Positions 36,086 through 47,096 of a stretch of DNA of 64,000 nt are shown here, in pieces; position 1 is the stretch's first letter; each line of letters begins with the position of its first letter. Origin of the DNA: Moraxella ovis (GTDB taxonomy: Bacteria; Pseudomonadota; Gammaproteobacteria; Pseudomonadales; Moraxellaceae); assembly GCF_900453105.1 (NCBI RefSeq), contig NZ_UGPW01000001.1, positions 62,001-126,000 of the forward strand. The letters are read 5' to 3'. The position numbers and the translations under genes are program-made. The notes under the pieces were generated by a model. It was not told the origin of the DNA, made no database searches, and worked only from the letters and a program-made list of their open reading frames with translations.

Positions 36086-37393
36086 ATGAGTAATTTAGAA
36101 AATACCTGTTCGTTCTGTGGTAAAAAGAAAGCCGAGGTCAAAAAACTCATCGCTGGCGATGCGGCTAATATCTGTAATGAGTGTGTGTCACTGTGTGGCG
36201 ACATGCTAAGAGAAGCAGGCATCGGCGTCAAGCCATCCAAGGCTAAAGCTGATAAGCCAACAAAAGAGACCACCAAAGAAGCCACGTCTTATGACCACCA
36301 AGAAGAGGCTGACGATTGGGCGAATGCTAAGCTACCTACGCCAAAAGAGCTGCGCGCGCACTTAGATGAATATGTCATTGGTCAAGACGCTGCCAAAAAA
36401 GCACTGTCGGTTGCGGTCTATAACCACTATAAGCGCTTAAAGTCTGCCCAAAAAGACGACACGCTAAATGGCGAGAAAGTTGAGCTGGCTAAGAGTAACA
36501 TTCTGCTCATCGGACCAACGGGCTCGGGTAAGACTCTATTGGCGCAAACTTTGGCGCGACTGTTGGATGTGCCATTTGCCATGGCAGACGCCACGACCTT
36601 AACCGAGGCAGGCTATGTGGGTGAGGATGTTGAGAACATCGTTCAAAAGCTGCTACAAGCTGCTGACTATGACATTGAACGCACCCAAAAAGGCATCATC
36701 TACATCGATGAGATCGATAAAATCACCAAAAAAAGCGAAAACGTCTCAATTACTCGTGACGTATCCGGTGAGGGCGTTCAGCAGGCACTACTAAAAATCA
36801 TCGAAGGTACGGTTGCCAATATTCCGCCCCAAGGTGGCCGTAAGCACCCACGCCAAGAGATGATTCAGGTGGACACCAGTAATATCCTAATGATTGTCGG
36901 TGGTGCATTCGCAGGGCTTGATAAGATCATCCAGCAGCGTACAGAGACCACGGGCATGGGCTTTAATGCGGTGGTCAAAGCCAAAGAAGAGACCAAGATC
37001 AGTGAGCTGTTCCGTGAGGTTGAGCCTGAGGATTTGGTGAAGTTTGGTATCATTCCAGAATTTATTGGTCGTCTGCCGGTCATCGCGACGCTTGATGAGC
37101 TTGATGAAGAGGCATTGGTACAGATTCTCACCGAGCCCAAGAACGCGCTGACCAAGCAATATCAGTATCTGTTCGAGATGGAGGGCGCCAAGCTGTCATT
37201 TGATAAAGATGCATTGGATGCCATCGCCAAAAAAGCCATGAAGCGTAAAACAGGCGCGCGCGGTCTGCGCTCTATCATTGAGAATGCGCTGCTTGATACC
37301 ATGTATGAGCTGCCAAGCATGGACGATGTCAAAGAAGTGATCGTCGATGCTGACGTCATCAACGATGGTAAAGCACCAACTATTGAGAAATAA
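36086..37393 (+). CDS. clpX: Clp protease ATP-binding subunit
   Basis: A 435-residue AAA+ unfoldase. The N-terminal zinc finger has CSFCGKKK and CNECVSLC. Walker A is [12 protein letters not shown], the pore loop is GYVGEDVEN, and Walker B is [15 protein letters not shown] at 36075-36079 gives spacing of 6 to ATG 36086, favouring it over ATG 36083. It is translated with clpP. Confidence 0.96.
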   Translation: MSNLENTCSFCGKKKAEVKKLIAGDAANICNECVSLCGDMLREAGIGVKPSKAKADKPTKETTKEATSYDHQEEADDWANAKLPTPKELRAHLDEYVIGQDAAKKALSVAVYNHYKRLKSAQKDDTLNGEKVELAKSNILLIGPTGSGKTLLAQTLARLLDVPFAMADATTLTEAGYVGEDVENIVQKLLQAADYDIERTQKGIIYIDEIDKITKKSENVSITRDVSGEGVQQALLKIIEGTVANIPPQGGRKHPRQEMIQVDTSNILMIVGGAFAGLDKIIQQRTETTGMGFNAVVKAKEETKISELFREVEPEDLVKFGIIPEFIGRLPVIATLDELDEEALVQILTEPKNALTKQYQYLFEMEGAKLSFDKDALDAIAKKAMKRKTGARGLRSIIENALLDTMYELPSMDDVKEVIVDADVINDGKAPTIEK

Positions 37394-37407
37394 TCAGCCA
37401 TGGTAAA

Positions 37408-37436
37408 ACTCCCCGTCATTGCACGGGGATTTTTAT
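37408..37436 (+). terminator. Rho-independent terminator of clpPX
   Basis: CCCCGT (37411-37416) pairs with ACGGGG (37423-37428), followed by ATTTTTATT. Confidence 0.85.
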
Positions 37437-37578
37437 TGCATGGTCATAAATGATCGCCGCCAAAAGATGACCAATCGGTCAAATTTGCCCAAAATTCTGT
37501 ACTTATTTTCGCTGATGGCTTATGTTATAGTAAGATTGGATGTGTAAATTATCCCAAACATAAGCAATAGGAGTACAT

Positions 37579-39729
37579 ATGATCTATCAAGGAAAATCCA
37601 TACAAGTCAGCCGACTAGACGGCGATATCGTCAAATTTCATTTCAATAATGAAAATGAATCAGTCAATAAATTTGACCAAGCCACCAATGCTGAGTTCAA
37701 AGAAGCCGTAACCGCCTTGGAGCAGGACACGAACATCAAGGGCTTGATTGTAACGTCAGGCAAAAAGGTCTTTATCGCAGGGGCGGATATTACCGAGTTT
37801 GTCGGTTATTTTAAAAACCCCCAAGAAGAATTGGAAAATTGGCTACTTGACATTAACAGTGTGTTTAACCGTTTTGAAGATTTACCATTTCCTAAGGTGT
37901 CGGCTATCAATGGCGCAGCGTTGGGAGGTGGGTGCGAGATGACCCTTGTGTGTGAGTACCGTGTCATGGGGCAATCGGCTCAGATTGGCTTGCCTGAGAC
38001 CAAACTCGGTATTTTCCCTGGCTTTGGTGGTAGTGTGCGTACGCCACGCATTATCGGCATTGACAACGCCCTAGAACTCATCGCCACAGGCAATCCCCTA
38101 AAACCTAACGATGCCCTAAAAGTGGGTTTGGTGGACGCTGTCGTGGCGGACGAGAGTGTGGAGCAGTCGGCTCTGGATTTGGTCAAAAAGTGCATAAATT
38201 GCGAGCTTGACTGGCAAGCCAAACGTGCCGAGAAGTTAGAACCTGTCAAACTTAACCAAACCGAGCAGGCAATGGCGTTTAACTCTGCCAAAGGCGTGAT
38301 TTTTGCCAAAGCCAATCCCAAGCATTATCCTGCCGTTGCCCTTGCCCTAGATGCGATAGAAAACCACGTTAATTTGGGGCGTGATGAAGCGATTAAGATT
38401 GAAGCGACCAATTTTGCCAAATCCGCCAAAACCCCACAAGCGGCTGCTCTTGTCGGTGTATTTCTAAACGACCAGCTGGTTAAAAAACGTGCCAAAGACC
38501 AATCCAAATCCGCCCACGACATCAATGAAATGGCGGTGCTTGGGGCAGGGATTATGGGCGGTGGTATCGCTTATCAATCGGCGGTCAAGGGCTTGCCCAT
38601 CATCATGAAAGACATCAAGGCAGAACAACTTGACCTAGGCATGAATGAAGCAAGCAAGCTCCTTAGCAAAGAAGTAGAACGTGGCAAAATTAGCACCGCC
38701 AAAATGGGCGAAACCCTATCTAAAATCCGCCCAACCCTAAACTATGGTGATTTTGCTACGCCTGACATCGTCATTGAAGCGGTGGTGGAGAACGAAAAAA
38801 TCAAAAAAGCGGTGCTTGCCGAGACCGAAAACCTCATCAAGGACACGGCTATCCTTGCGTCCAACACGTCCACGATTAGCATTACCGAGCTTGCCAAGTC
38901 GCTAAAACGCCCCGAGAATTTTGTGGGTATGCACTTTTTTAACCCTGTTCATCGCATGCCCCTTGTGGAGATTATCCGTGGCGAGCAGACGAGCGATGAA
39001 GCGGTGGCGACCACGGTTGCCCTTGCTCAAAAGATGGGCAAAACGCCAATTGTGGTCAATGACTGTGCAGGATTTTTGGTAAACCGTGTGCTGTTCCCTT
39101 ATTTTGGGGCGTTTGATTTACTCATCAAACACGGGGCGGATTTTGTCAAGATTGATAAAGTCATGGAAAAGTTCGGCTGGCCTATGGGACCTGCCTATCT
39201 GCTTGACGTTGTGGGCATTGATACAGGCGTGCACGCAAGTTCGGTCATGGCGGAGGCTTTCCCTGAGCGTATGAACCCTGATTATAAGAGTGCCACGACT
39301 GTCATGTTTGAAAATAACCGTCTAGGTCAAAAAAATGGCGCAGGCTTTTATAACTATGAGCTTGACAAAAAAGGCAAGCCTAAAAAGAGCGTGGATACGA
39401 CCACTTATGAGCTACTAAAGGCGGTGCAAGATGGTCATGTCGATTTTGACGAGCAAGAAATCATTGACCGCTTAATGGTGGCGTTTTGTACCGAGACGGT
39501 ACGTTGCCTAGAAGATAGCATCGTGGCAAGTGCAGGCGAGGCGGATATGGCAATGCTCATGGGGCTTGGTTTCCCACCGTTTCGTGGTGGTCCGTGTCGC
39601 TACATTGACCAAGTGGGCGTAAAAGAATTTGTCGCCTTGTGCGATAAATACGCTCATCTGGGTAAGGCGTATGAAGCTCCGCAACTCTTGCGAGACATGG
39701 CAGAGCGTGGCGAGAGTTTTTATCAATAA
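37579..39729 (+). CDS. fadB: Fatty acid oxidation complex alpha subunit
   Basis: A 716-residue two-domain enzyme of beta-oxidation. The N-terminal enoyl-CoA hydratase/isomerase part spans about residues 1-190 ([42 protein letters not shown]). The NAD-binding hydroxyacyl-CoA dehydrogenase part begins at [16 protein letters not shown], with [22 protein letters not shown] precedes the ATG. It forms an operon with fadA, 22 bases away. Confidence 0.96.
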   Translation: MIYQGKSIQVSRLDGDIVKFHFNNENESVNKFDQATNAEFKEAVTALEQDTNIKGLIVTSGKKVFIAGADITEFVGYFKNPQEELENWLLDINSVFNRFEDLPFPKVSAINGAALGGGCEMTLVCEYRVMGQSAQIGLPETKLGIFPGFGGSVRTPRIIGIDNALELIATGNPLKPNDALKVGLVDAVVADESVEQSALDLVKKCINCELDWQAKRAEKLEPVKLNQTEQAMAFNSAKGVIFAKANPKHYPAVALALDAIENHVNLGRDEAIKIEATNFAKSAKTPQAAALVGVFLNDQLVKKRAKDQSKSAHDINEMAVLGAGIMGGGIAYQSAVKGLPIIMKDIKAEQLDLGMNEASKLLSKEVERGKISTAKMGETLSKIRPTLNYGDFATPDIVIEAVVENEKIKKAVLAETENLIKDTAILASNTSTISITELAKSLKRPENFVGMHFFNPVHRMPLVEIIRGEQTSDEAVATTVALAQKMGKTPIVVNDCAGFLVNRVLFPYFGAFDLLIKHGADFVKIDKVMEKFGWPMGPAYLLDVVGIDTGVHASSVMAEAFPERMNPDYKSATTVMFENNRLGQKNGAGFYNYELDKKGKPKKSVDTTTYELLKAVQDGHVDFDEQEIIDRLMVAFCTETVRCLEDSIVASAGEADMAMLMGLGFPPFRGGPCRYIDQVGVKEFVALCDKYAHLGKAYEAPQLLRDMAERGESFYQ

Positions 39730-39733
39730 TTAA

Positions 39734-40924
<1,191 letters not shown>

Positions 40925-40942
40925 TACGAAGTCTTAAAACCA

Positions 40943-40976
40943 AAACCCAAGCGAACAGTCTTGCTTGGGTTTTTAT
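40943..40976 (+). terminator. Rho-independent terminator of fadBA
   Basis: AAACCCAAGC pairs with GCTTGGGTTT around a ~10-base loop and continues in T residues. Confidence 0.88.
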
Positions 40977-41163
40977 TGTGTCTCATAAAGGTACTAATAA
41001 TCTGATAATGAACCAGCATTATGAATGAATGTAAAAAATTGAAAAAATCATACACAGCAGTGTAATTTACGATACAATTCGATGCATTTTGGGCGTAAAA
41101 TCATGGTATCATAGGGCAATTTTAGACATGATTGAACTTTTATTTTAAAAGAAGGAATGACGC

Positions 41164-41676
41164 ATGAAACTACGCAGTGCACTATTGGCAACACTGGCGA
41201 TGACCGCAGCATCTGCACAGGCAATGTTACCAACCCCAGAGAATCCACAGCAGACAGAGGCTACTGAGCAGCAAGTAGCCGCACCGAAGATTGACACCAA
41301 GCTAAACGCTTTCGTGGTTCGTAAAGACGAAACCGGTGCTGAGAAGCTAGAACTGCTGACCGTTGGCGACAGCGTTGCCAAAGGCGAAATCGTGGAATAC
41401 CACGGTCTATTCACCAACCAAGACACCAACCGTGTGCGTAGCATGAATGCCACATTGAACATCCCTGAGGGTGTTGAGCTGGTGGGTGATGTGAGCCCTG
41501 CCATCGTTAAGGCGAGCATTGACGGCAATCGTTTCGTACACATGCCAATCCGCGCAACCCTAAATGGACAAACCCAAGAGCTGCCACTAAGCTACTATAA
41601 GACATTGCGCTGGACGATTGAAGATTTGGGCATTGGTGCGACCGCTGTCGTGAAATACCGCGCTCAAGTTAAATAA
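41164..41676 (+). CDS. Secreted protein of unknown function
   Basis: A 170-residue protein with a signal peptide (MKLRSALLATLAMTAASAQA), a short Pro/Glu/Thr-rich linker, and a beta-rich domain. The domain has a VEYHGLFTNQDTNRVRSMN segment and ends TAVVKYRAQVK. The pattern of alternating strands and the phrase LNIPEGVELV recall DUF11-like repeat domains, but I cannot assign it. It stands alone, with AAGGAATGA at the ribosome site and a terminator after it. Confidence 0.75.
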   Translation: MKLRSALLATLAMTAASAQAMLPTPENPQQTEATEQQVAAPKIDTKLNAFVVRKDETGAEKLELLTVGDSVAKGEIVEYHGLFTNQDTNRVRSMNATLNIPEGVELVGDVSPAIVKASIDGNRFVHMPIRATLNGQTQELPLSYYKTLRWTIEDLGIGATAVVKYRAQVK

Positions 41677-41693
41677 TCTCATGCTATTCCATG

Positions 41694-41722
41694 AAGCCGA
41701 GCTCATATGTTCGGCTTTTTTT
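41694..41722 (+). terminator. Rho-independent terminator of the secreted-protein gene
   Basis: AAGCCGA pairs with TTCGGCTT around an ~8-base loop, with T7 following. Confidence 0.75.
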
Positions 41723-41751
41723 ATGCTTTAATTTGCTGATTTAACAAAAAA

Positions 41752-41770
41752 CATTCTCATTATCATTGAT
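41752..41770. promoter_or_regulatory. Fur box before the iron ABC transporter operon
   Basis: CATTCTCATTATCATTGAT matches 12 of 19 positions of the Fur consensus in reverse orientation, including an unbroken ATTATCATT. It lies 66 bases before the binding-protein gene, in the position of an iron-repressed promoter. Confidence 0.65.
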
Positions 41771-41835
41771 ACTTGCGAGAAAATTTTATACCATAGTGCG
41801 ATGCTTTATATCTTTATAAAAACCATGGAGTTTGT

Positions 41836-42879
41836 ATGAAAATCACCCAAATGATGCGTCCTGTTAGCCTAGGCGTTATTGCAGCACTAAGCTTATCATT
41901 GACGGCATGCAATCAAGACAAGCCAGCCGACACCAAGAGCGAAGCACCTGCCACCAATGCCGACCAAAAAACAGAAACCACTGCTGATAATGCAACCCCT
42001 GCCACAGGCGATGTTACCATCAAGACCGCCACAGGCGAGCAGACCATCCCTGCCAATCCTAACCCTATCGCTGTTTATGACATGACTGCCCTACAAAACC
42101 TAAAAGCCTTGGGCGTGGCTGTACAAGGCATGCCGTCAGCCGAGATGACTGCCGAGCGTATCGCCACCCTAAACCTAAAAGCGGACGGCACGCCAGACGG
42201 CACAAGCGTTGGTACACTATTTGAACCAAATTTAGAAGTATTGCACAGCCTAAAACCACAAGCGATTTTTGTGGGTTCTCGTATGGCAGAAAAGAGCGAA
42301 GAGCTTGGCAAAATCGCCCCAACTTATAACCTAACCATCGACACCAATGACATGTATGCGTCAAGCAAACAGCAGATTACCGATTTTGGTAAAGTGTTTG
42401 GCAAAACTGCCGAAGCTGACAAACTCATCGCTGACATTGATACTGCCATCGCCGAGACCAAAAAAGCGGTAGAAGGCAAGGGCAATGGGCTTGCCATTCT
42501 TATCAATGGCAACAAAATGAGTGCCTATGGCAAAAACTCACGCTACGGCTATCTACACACCACATTCGGCATTCCTATGGCGGACGCTGACGTGAACAAA
42601 AACGAAGAGCGTCATGGTCAGCCCATTAGCTTTGAATATATCCAAAAAATTGATCCTGATTGGCTGTTTGTCCTAGACCGCACGTCAGCGATTGGCGAAG
42701 AAGGCGTATCGGCTAAGGAAGTGCTAAATAACCCACTCATGCACAACACCAAAGCCTATAAAAACAACCAAATCGTCTATGTCAGTCCAGATTCTTATCT
42801 TGCTTTTGGTGGCTATTATCAATGGCTAAAAGATGCTAAGATTGTTGCCGATGCGTTTAATGCAAAAACAGCTCAGTAA
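41836..42879 (+). CDS. Siderophore ABC transporter substrate-binding lipoprotein
   Basis: A 347-residue FatB/CeuE-like binding protein. The signal peptide ends in the lipobox LTAC (Cys near residue 25), so it is a periplasmic lipoprotein. A Thr/Lys/Asp-rich linker leads to the type III binding fold, with NPNPIAVYDMTALQNLKALG, HSLKPQAIFVGSRM and YLAFGGYYQWLKDA. It likely captures an iron-siderophore, possibly a catecholate type, and passes it to the permeases downstream. A Fur box precedes it. Confidence 0.9.
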   Translation: MKITQMMRPVSLGVIAALSLSLTACNQDKPADTKSEAPATNADQKTETTADNATPATGDVTIKTATGEQTIPANPNPIAVYDMTALQNLKALGVAVQGMPSAEMTAERIATLNLKADGTPDGTSVGTLFEPNLEVLHSLKPQAIFVGSRMAEKSEELGKIAPTYNLTIDTNDMYASSKQQITDFGKVFGKTAEADKLIADIDTAIAETKKAVEGKGNGLAILINGNKMSAYGKNSRYGYLHTTFGIPMADADVNKNEERHGQPISFEYIQKIDPDWLFVLDRTSAIGEEGVSAKEVLNNPLMHNTKAYKNNQIVYVSPDSYLAFGGYYQWLKDAKIVADAFNAKTAQ

Positions 42880-43238
42880 TTGATGTTGGGTGTAAAAAAA
42901 GGGGCGGATTTTATTCGCCCTTTTGCTGATTTTTATTAGCATTGTTAATTGATTGTGTTTGTAGTGAATTTGTAGGGGAAGTTACATTTGCCCTGTACCA
43001 TAAGTGTTTTTTTGGGCGTTGTATTCGCCCTTACACATCCAAATTTTAAACATGGTTATTTAAATTCAAAATATACCAAAGGGCGTGTTCAATACGCCCC
43101 TACAAAGGCATTATTTTAAAAATGCAAATTGGGGCATATATTTTGATTTGATCATATCGATTTATCATATAAGCCCATTTTAAATTATAAACCCCTTTGC
43201 CCCACCATGCACCTTAGGAATTATCACTTGGGAACCCT
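42880..43238. other. Intergenic region with a terminator hairpin and REP-like palindromes
   Basis: It has no gene. GGGGCGGATTTTATTCGCCC (42900-42919) followed by TTTTG forms a hairpin after the binding-protein gene and may limit read-through into the permeases. GGGCGTTGTATTCGCCC (about 43014-43030) and GGGCGTGTTCAATACGCCCC (about 43081-43100) are REP-like palindromes also found after the ATPase gene. Confidence 0.65.
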
Positions 43239-44225
43239 ATGACCACAGCGACACTCTCCGCCCCAACTTCTTGGCGGTCGCCAGCATTTGTCAATGTTGG
43301 CGCGTTTTTGCTTTTGTTTGTTTTGATTGTCATCAGCATTTCGGTGGGGGTGGCGGATTTTTCATGGGCAAAACTCTTTGACGACACCGACCACAGTTCA
43401 CAGTTATTTTTGGTGAGCCGTCTGCCTCGGACGCTCGCTTTGATTTTGACAGGGGCGAGCATGGCGATAGCAGGCATGATGATGCAGGTTGTGCTAAAAA
43501 ACCGCTTTGTTGAGCCGTCTATGGTTGGGGCGACACAGTCGGCGGTTTTGGGGATTTTGCTCACAAGCCTTTATATGCCAACCTTGTCCCTGTTGGGTAA
43601 GATGAGCGTGGCAACGGTCATGGCGTTTGGCGGTATGATGGTTTTTATGCAGATTATCAAACGCTTACCGCCCACCGATTTTCTCATCATTCCGCTTGTG
43701 GGGATTGTGTTTGGGGGGATTATTGATTCGTTTACGCTGTTTTTGGCGTATCAGACCGAGACGGTGCAAATGCTGTCGGTGTGGCGGTTTGGCGATTTTT
43801 CTAGCGTGCTGGCAGGGCGGTATGAGACCTTGTGGCTTGTTGGGATTTTGTCCGCCATTGCCTATATCATGGCAGACCGCTTGACGATTATCGGGCTTGG
43901 GGACGGTATCGCCAAAAATCTAGGCGTTAATAAAGACGCTGTCATGTGGCTTGCCATTGGCATGGTGGCGATGATAAGTGCGGTGGTGGTTACGGTGGGG
44001 GCGATTAGCTTTGTGGGGCTTGTCGTGCCAAATATCGTGAGCCGTTTGATCGGAGACCGCCTACGAGTGTCGCTCCCTGCGGTGGCGTTGCTTGGTGCGT
44101 CTTGTGTCCTTTTGTGCGATATTATTGGGCGTGTGATACGCTATCCCTTTGAAATCCCTGTCTATGTCGTCTTTGGCGTGCTAGGGTCGGCACTGTTTTT
44201 GTGGCTTTTGTCAAAATCAAAATAG
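43239..44225 (+). CDS. Iron-siderophore ABC transporter permease (FecCD type), first
   Basis: A 328-residue FecCD-family membrane protein with about nine to ten helices. Typical segments are SRLPRTLALILTGASMAIAG, MMMQVVLKNRFVEPSMVGAT and AISFVGLVVPNIVSRLIG. It pairs with the next permease, 6 bases downstream. The 359-base gap after the binding-protein gene, with palindromes, is longer than usual for such operons. Confidence 0.94.
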   Translation: MTTATLSAPTSWRSPAFVNVGAFLLLFVLIVISISVGVADFSWAKLFDDTDHSSQLFLVSRLPRTLALILTGASMAIAGMMMQVVLKNRFVEPSMVGATQSAVLGILLTSLYMPTLSLLGKMSVATVMAFGGMMVFMQIIKRLPPTDFLIIPLVGIVFGGIIDSFTLFLAYQTETVQMLSVWRFGDFSSVLAGRYETLWLVGILSAIAYIMADRLTIIGLGDGIAKNLGVNKDAVMWLAIGMVAMISAVVVTVGAISFVGLVVPNIVSRLIGDRLRVSLPAVALLGASCVLLCDIIGRVIRYPFEIPVYVVFGVLGSALFLWLLSKSK

Positions 44226-44231
44226 GGGTGT

Positions 44232-45209
44232 GTGATGAATTTTATAAAAAAGTTATTGGGCAATCCTATTTTGTTGGCGTTTATCGTGCTTGTGATTGGC
44301 TGTGGGCTGTATTTGACCTTAAATGTCATCAGTTGGGATTTTGCCTTGCCCCTGCGTGCTCGCAAACTCATTGCTTTTTTGGTGGTAGGCTATGCGGTGG
44401 GGGTATCCACGCTGTTATTTCAAACGCTTACGCATAACCCCATTTTAACGCCAAGTCTCTTGGGCTTTGATGCCTTATATGTCTTGATACAGAGTCTGAT
44501 GCTGTTCTTTTTGGGCATGCTAAGTTATGTCACCTTGCCAACGGTGGGCAAATTTGCCTTTGAAGTGGTGGTCATGATGATGCTGTCGGTGATTCTGTTT
44601 CGTTTTTTGTTTACCAAGCACAATCAGGATTTGACACGGCTTATCTTGGTGGGCGTGATTTTTGGGACGTTGTTTCGCAGCCTATCCTACATGGTCGCTC
44701 GCATGATAAATCCTGATGAATTTGTTACCGTACAAGCCCAAAGTTACGCCAGTTTTACCGCCGTCAATGTCAATCTACTCATCACAAGCGTGGTGCTGTC
44801 GGTGGCGACTTTTGTTTATGTGTGGCGACAACGGTTTGCGTTGGATGTGCTACTCTTGGGCAGAAATTGTGCCATTTCGCTTGGCGTGCCGTATCATAAG
44901 CTGTCTCTTGGCATTTTGATGACAATCTCGCTACTGGTATCTATGGCAACCGCCCTTGTGGGTCCGATTACGTTTTTTGGGCTACTTGTGTGTGCTTTGA
45001 CCAATCGGTTTTGTACAAAAATGGCTCATGGCGAGAGGCTGATTTTGGTGACGCTCATCGCCAGTAGCACGCTCATCGTGGGACAGGCGGTGTTTGAGCA
45101 TGTCTTTAAAATGGCAGGCGTGCTTGAAGTGGTAATTGAGCTGTTTGGCGGGGTGGCGTTTTTGATGTTGATTTTTACGCAGTATCGCAAACAACATAAA
45201 ATCCAATAA
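44232..45209 (+). CDS. Iron-siderophore ABC transporter permease (FecCD type), second
   Basis: A 325-residue FecCD-family permease with LRARKLIAFLVVGYAVGVST, QTLTHNPILTPSLLGFDALY and LVGPITFFGLLVCALTNRF. Its size and helix pattern match the first permease, giving a heterodimeric channel. It is followed by a CPBP protease gene, then by the ATPase. Confidence 0.94.
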   Translation: MMNFIKKLLGNPILLAFIVLVIGCGLYLTLNVISWDFALPLRARKLIAFLVVGYAVGVSTLLFQTLTHNPILTPSLLGFDALYVLIQSLMLFFLGMLSYVTLPTVGKFAFEVVVMMMLSVILFRFLFTKHNQDLTRLILVGVIFGTLFRSLSYMVARMINPDEFVTVQAQSYASFTAVNVNLLITSVVLSVATFVYVWRQRFALDVLLLGRNCAISLGVPYHKLSLGILMTISLLVSMATALVGPITFFGLLVCALTNRFCTKMAHGERLILVTLIASSTLIVGQAVFEHVFKMAGVLEVVIELFGGVAFLMLIFTQYRKQHKIQ

Positions 45210-45261
45210 ACCAAATTCATAAAATTTAAATCCAAAAAATAGATTGTTATATGAGGTTTTT

Positions 45262-45960
45262 ATGACAAATAAATTAAAATCATTACACTTATTTGATGTG
45301 GTTATTTTGGCGATTATCTTTTTTGGCTTTGCCATTTATAGTTCCAATATGCAGTTTTTTGAATTGATAAGCCATGAGCAGGTTGCCCCCAAGACTTTGG
45401 AATTCAACAGTTCAAGTAATTGGTCGGGGATTTTGAGTGAAATTGTGGCATTATTGGTGGCGTTTGGGTATTTGACCTATCGTAAATTTGATTTTAAACA
45501 ATTAAATTTTAGTGTCAATCGCTGGACATTGCCAAAAGTGGTGCTATACATTCTCATTGCAGGAACGGTGGCATCGCTTTATGAGTATTTGCAATACTGG
45601 GCTTTTCCCGAGCTTTATCCAACCGCAGAGGCACATCATGGGGCAAGCGAGCATTTTAGTATGTGGTCTGTTTCCTTTATTTTATTTGCCCTGTTAAATG
45701 GCTTTTATGAAGAAGTGTTTTTTATTGGATTGGTGGCATTGACCACAAAAAAACATTTGCCCCTTGCCATTGTGTTTACTTTGTTTGTGCGATTTGCCTT
45801 TCATACCTATCAAGGATTGGCAGGAGCATTAACCATTACCACTTTGGGGGTTGTGTTTTTGTTATTACGCTATAAAAGTGATGAATTATTGCCATTTACT
45901 TTGGCACATTCATTTTTTGATTTATTTGGGCTTGGCTTGCCTTTGTATTTGTTGGAATAA
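45262..45960 (+). CDS. CPBP (CAAX-like) intramembrane metalloprotease inside the transporter operon
   Basis: A 232-residue protein with about seven hydrophobic segments. The family motifs are present: a glutamate pair in NGFYEEVFFIGL, His in FAFHTYQGLAG, and His in TLAHSFFDLFGL. I chose ATG 45262 (MTNKLKSLHL) because GAGG lies upstream; ATG 45244 would add six residues. CPBP proteins process prenylated proteins or take part in bacteriocin self-protection. A place between permease and ATPase genes of a siderophore transporter is unusual. Only 11 bases separate it from the ATPase gene. Confidence 0.85.
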   Translation: MTNKLKSLHLFDVVILAIIFFGFAIYSSNMQFFELISHEQVAPKTLEFNSSSNWSGILSEIVALLVAFGYLTYRKFDFKQLNFSVNRWTLPKVVLYILIAGTVASLYEYLQYWAFPELYPTAEAHHGASEHFSMWSVSFILFALLNGFYEEVFFIGLVALTTKKHLPLAIVFTLFVRFAFHTYQGLAGALTITTLGVVFLLLRYKSDELLPFTLAHSFFDLFGLGLPLYLLE

Positions 45961-45971
45961 TTGGGGTATTT

Positions 45972-46733
45972 ATGATAAAAGTAAAAAACGTTAGCCACAA
46001 CATCGGCGATTTACCTATTTTAAAAAACGTAAACTTTGAGCTACCCACAGGGCAAATCATTTCACTCATCGGAGCGAACGGGGCGGGCAAAAGTACGCTG
46101 TTTAGCCTGATGGCTCGCATGAATCCTTTGCAGGACAAATCCGCCTGTATCAGCTTTGATGGGCATGACATCAGCACCGCCACAGATAGTGATATGGCAA
46201 AAGTGGTCGCCATGCTCGCCCAAGAAAACCACATTCAGGGGCGACTGCGTGTGCGTGAGCTGCTCATGTTTGGGCGTTATCCTTATCATCAGGGCAGACC
46301 CACACAGGCGGATAAGGATAAGGTGGAGGAGATGATTGCGACCTTTGAATTAGAGATGTTGGCGGAGCGGTTTTTGTCCGACTTGTCAGGCGGTCAGCGT
46401 CAGCGTGTGCTGATTGCCATGGTGGTGTGCCAAGATACGCCGTATATCCTGCTTGATGAACCGCTCAACAACCTAGATATGTACCACGCAGGGCGACTCA
46501 TGCGACAGATGAAGGTGCTGGCAAGTCGTGGCAAAACGGTGGTTATCGTGCTACACGACATCAACCAAGCCTCCCAATTTGCCGATACGGTGGTGATGAT
46601 GAAAGGGGGCGAAGTGGTGTCGGTGGGTACGCCAAAAGACGTGCTAACAGCGGAGAATATGAAAGTGCTGTATAACGTGGACGTAACGGTACTAATGCAC
46701 AATGGCAAGCCGATTGTGGTGGATGTGGTGTGA
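45972..46733 (+). CDS. Iron-siderophore ABC transporter ATP-binding protein
   Basis: A 253-residue ABC ATPase with Walker A GANGAGKST, the signature LSGGQRQRVLIA and Walker B YILLDEPLNNLD. It powers the two FecCD permeases. The final VLMHNGKPIVVDVV is typical of the FepC/CeuD type. It is followed by a GGGCGAGTGTTCGCCC hairpin with T residues. Confidence 0.95.
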   Translation: MIKVKNVSHNIGDLPILKNVNFELPTGQIISLIGANGAGKSTLFSLMARMNPLQDKSACISFDGHDISTATDSDMAKVVAMLAQENHIQGRLRVRELLMFGRYPYHQGRPTQADKDKVEEMIATFELEMLAERFLSDLSGGQRQRVLIAMVVCQDTPYILLDEPLNNLDMYHAGRLMRQMKVLASRGKTVVIVLHDINQASQFADTVVMMKGGEVVSVGTPKDVLTAENMKVLYNVDVTVLMHNGKPIVVDVV

Positions 46734-47096
46734 AAAGGGCGAGTGTTCGCCCTTTTTAATATTAAACTGAACAGCATTGTTCAACAAAGAGATATTTTAA
46801 AATTTGGGCGTGTAGGGGTGAATTACATTCGCCCAAAAATCAACACGTTATCACAAGGCAAATGTCATTTGCTCCTACAAATCTACCCACAGGTATGGTT
46901 GATTAACAATGCTAATGATAAATGGTGTCTATGAGTCGCTCCAAGATATAGAAAATCAACCTCAATTCCCACTAGTTCTACATTTAAAAAATATTTTGTA
47001 GGATTGGCAGGGCGTGTTCAACACGCCCCTACACGTCCATATTGCAAAAAATATCTTAATTGAACAATATTACTTTTTGAAAAAACCAAACCAACA
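46734..47096. other. Intergenic region with a terminator and REP-like palindromes
   Basis: It has no gene. AAAGGGCGAGTGTTCGCCCTTT (46736-46757) with trailing T residues is a terminator of the ABC operon. Further palindromes of the same family are GGGCGTGTAGGGGTGAATTA...CGCCC (about 46805-46833) and GGGCGTGTTCAACACGCCCC (about 47010-47029), each next to CTAC/GTAG. Confidence 0.65.
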
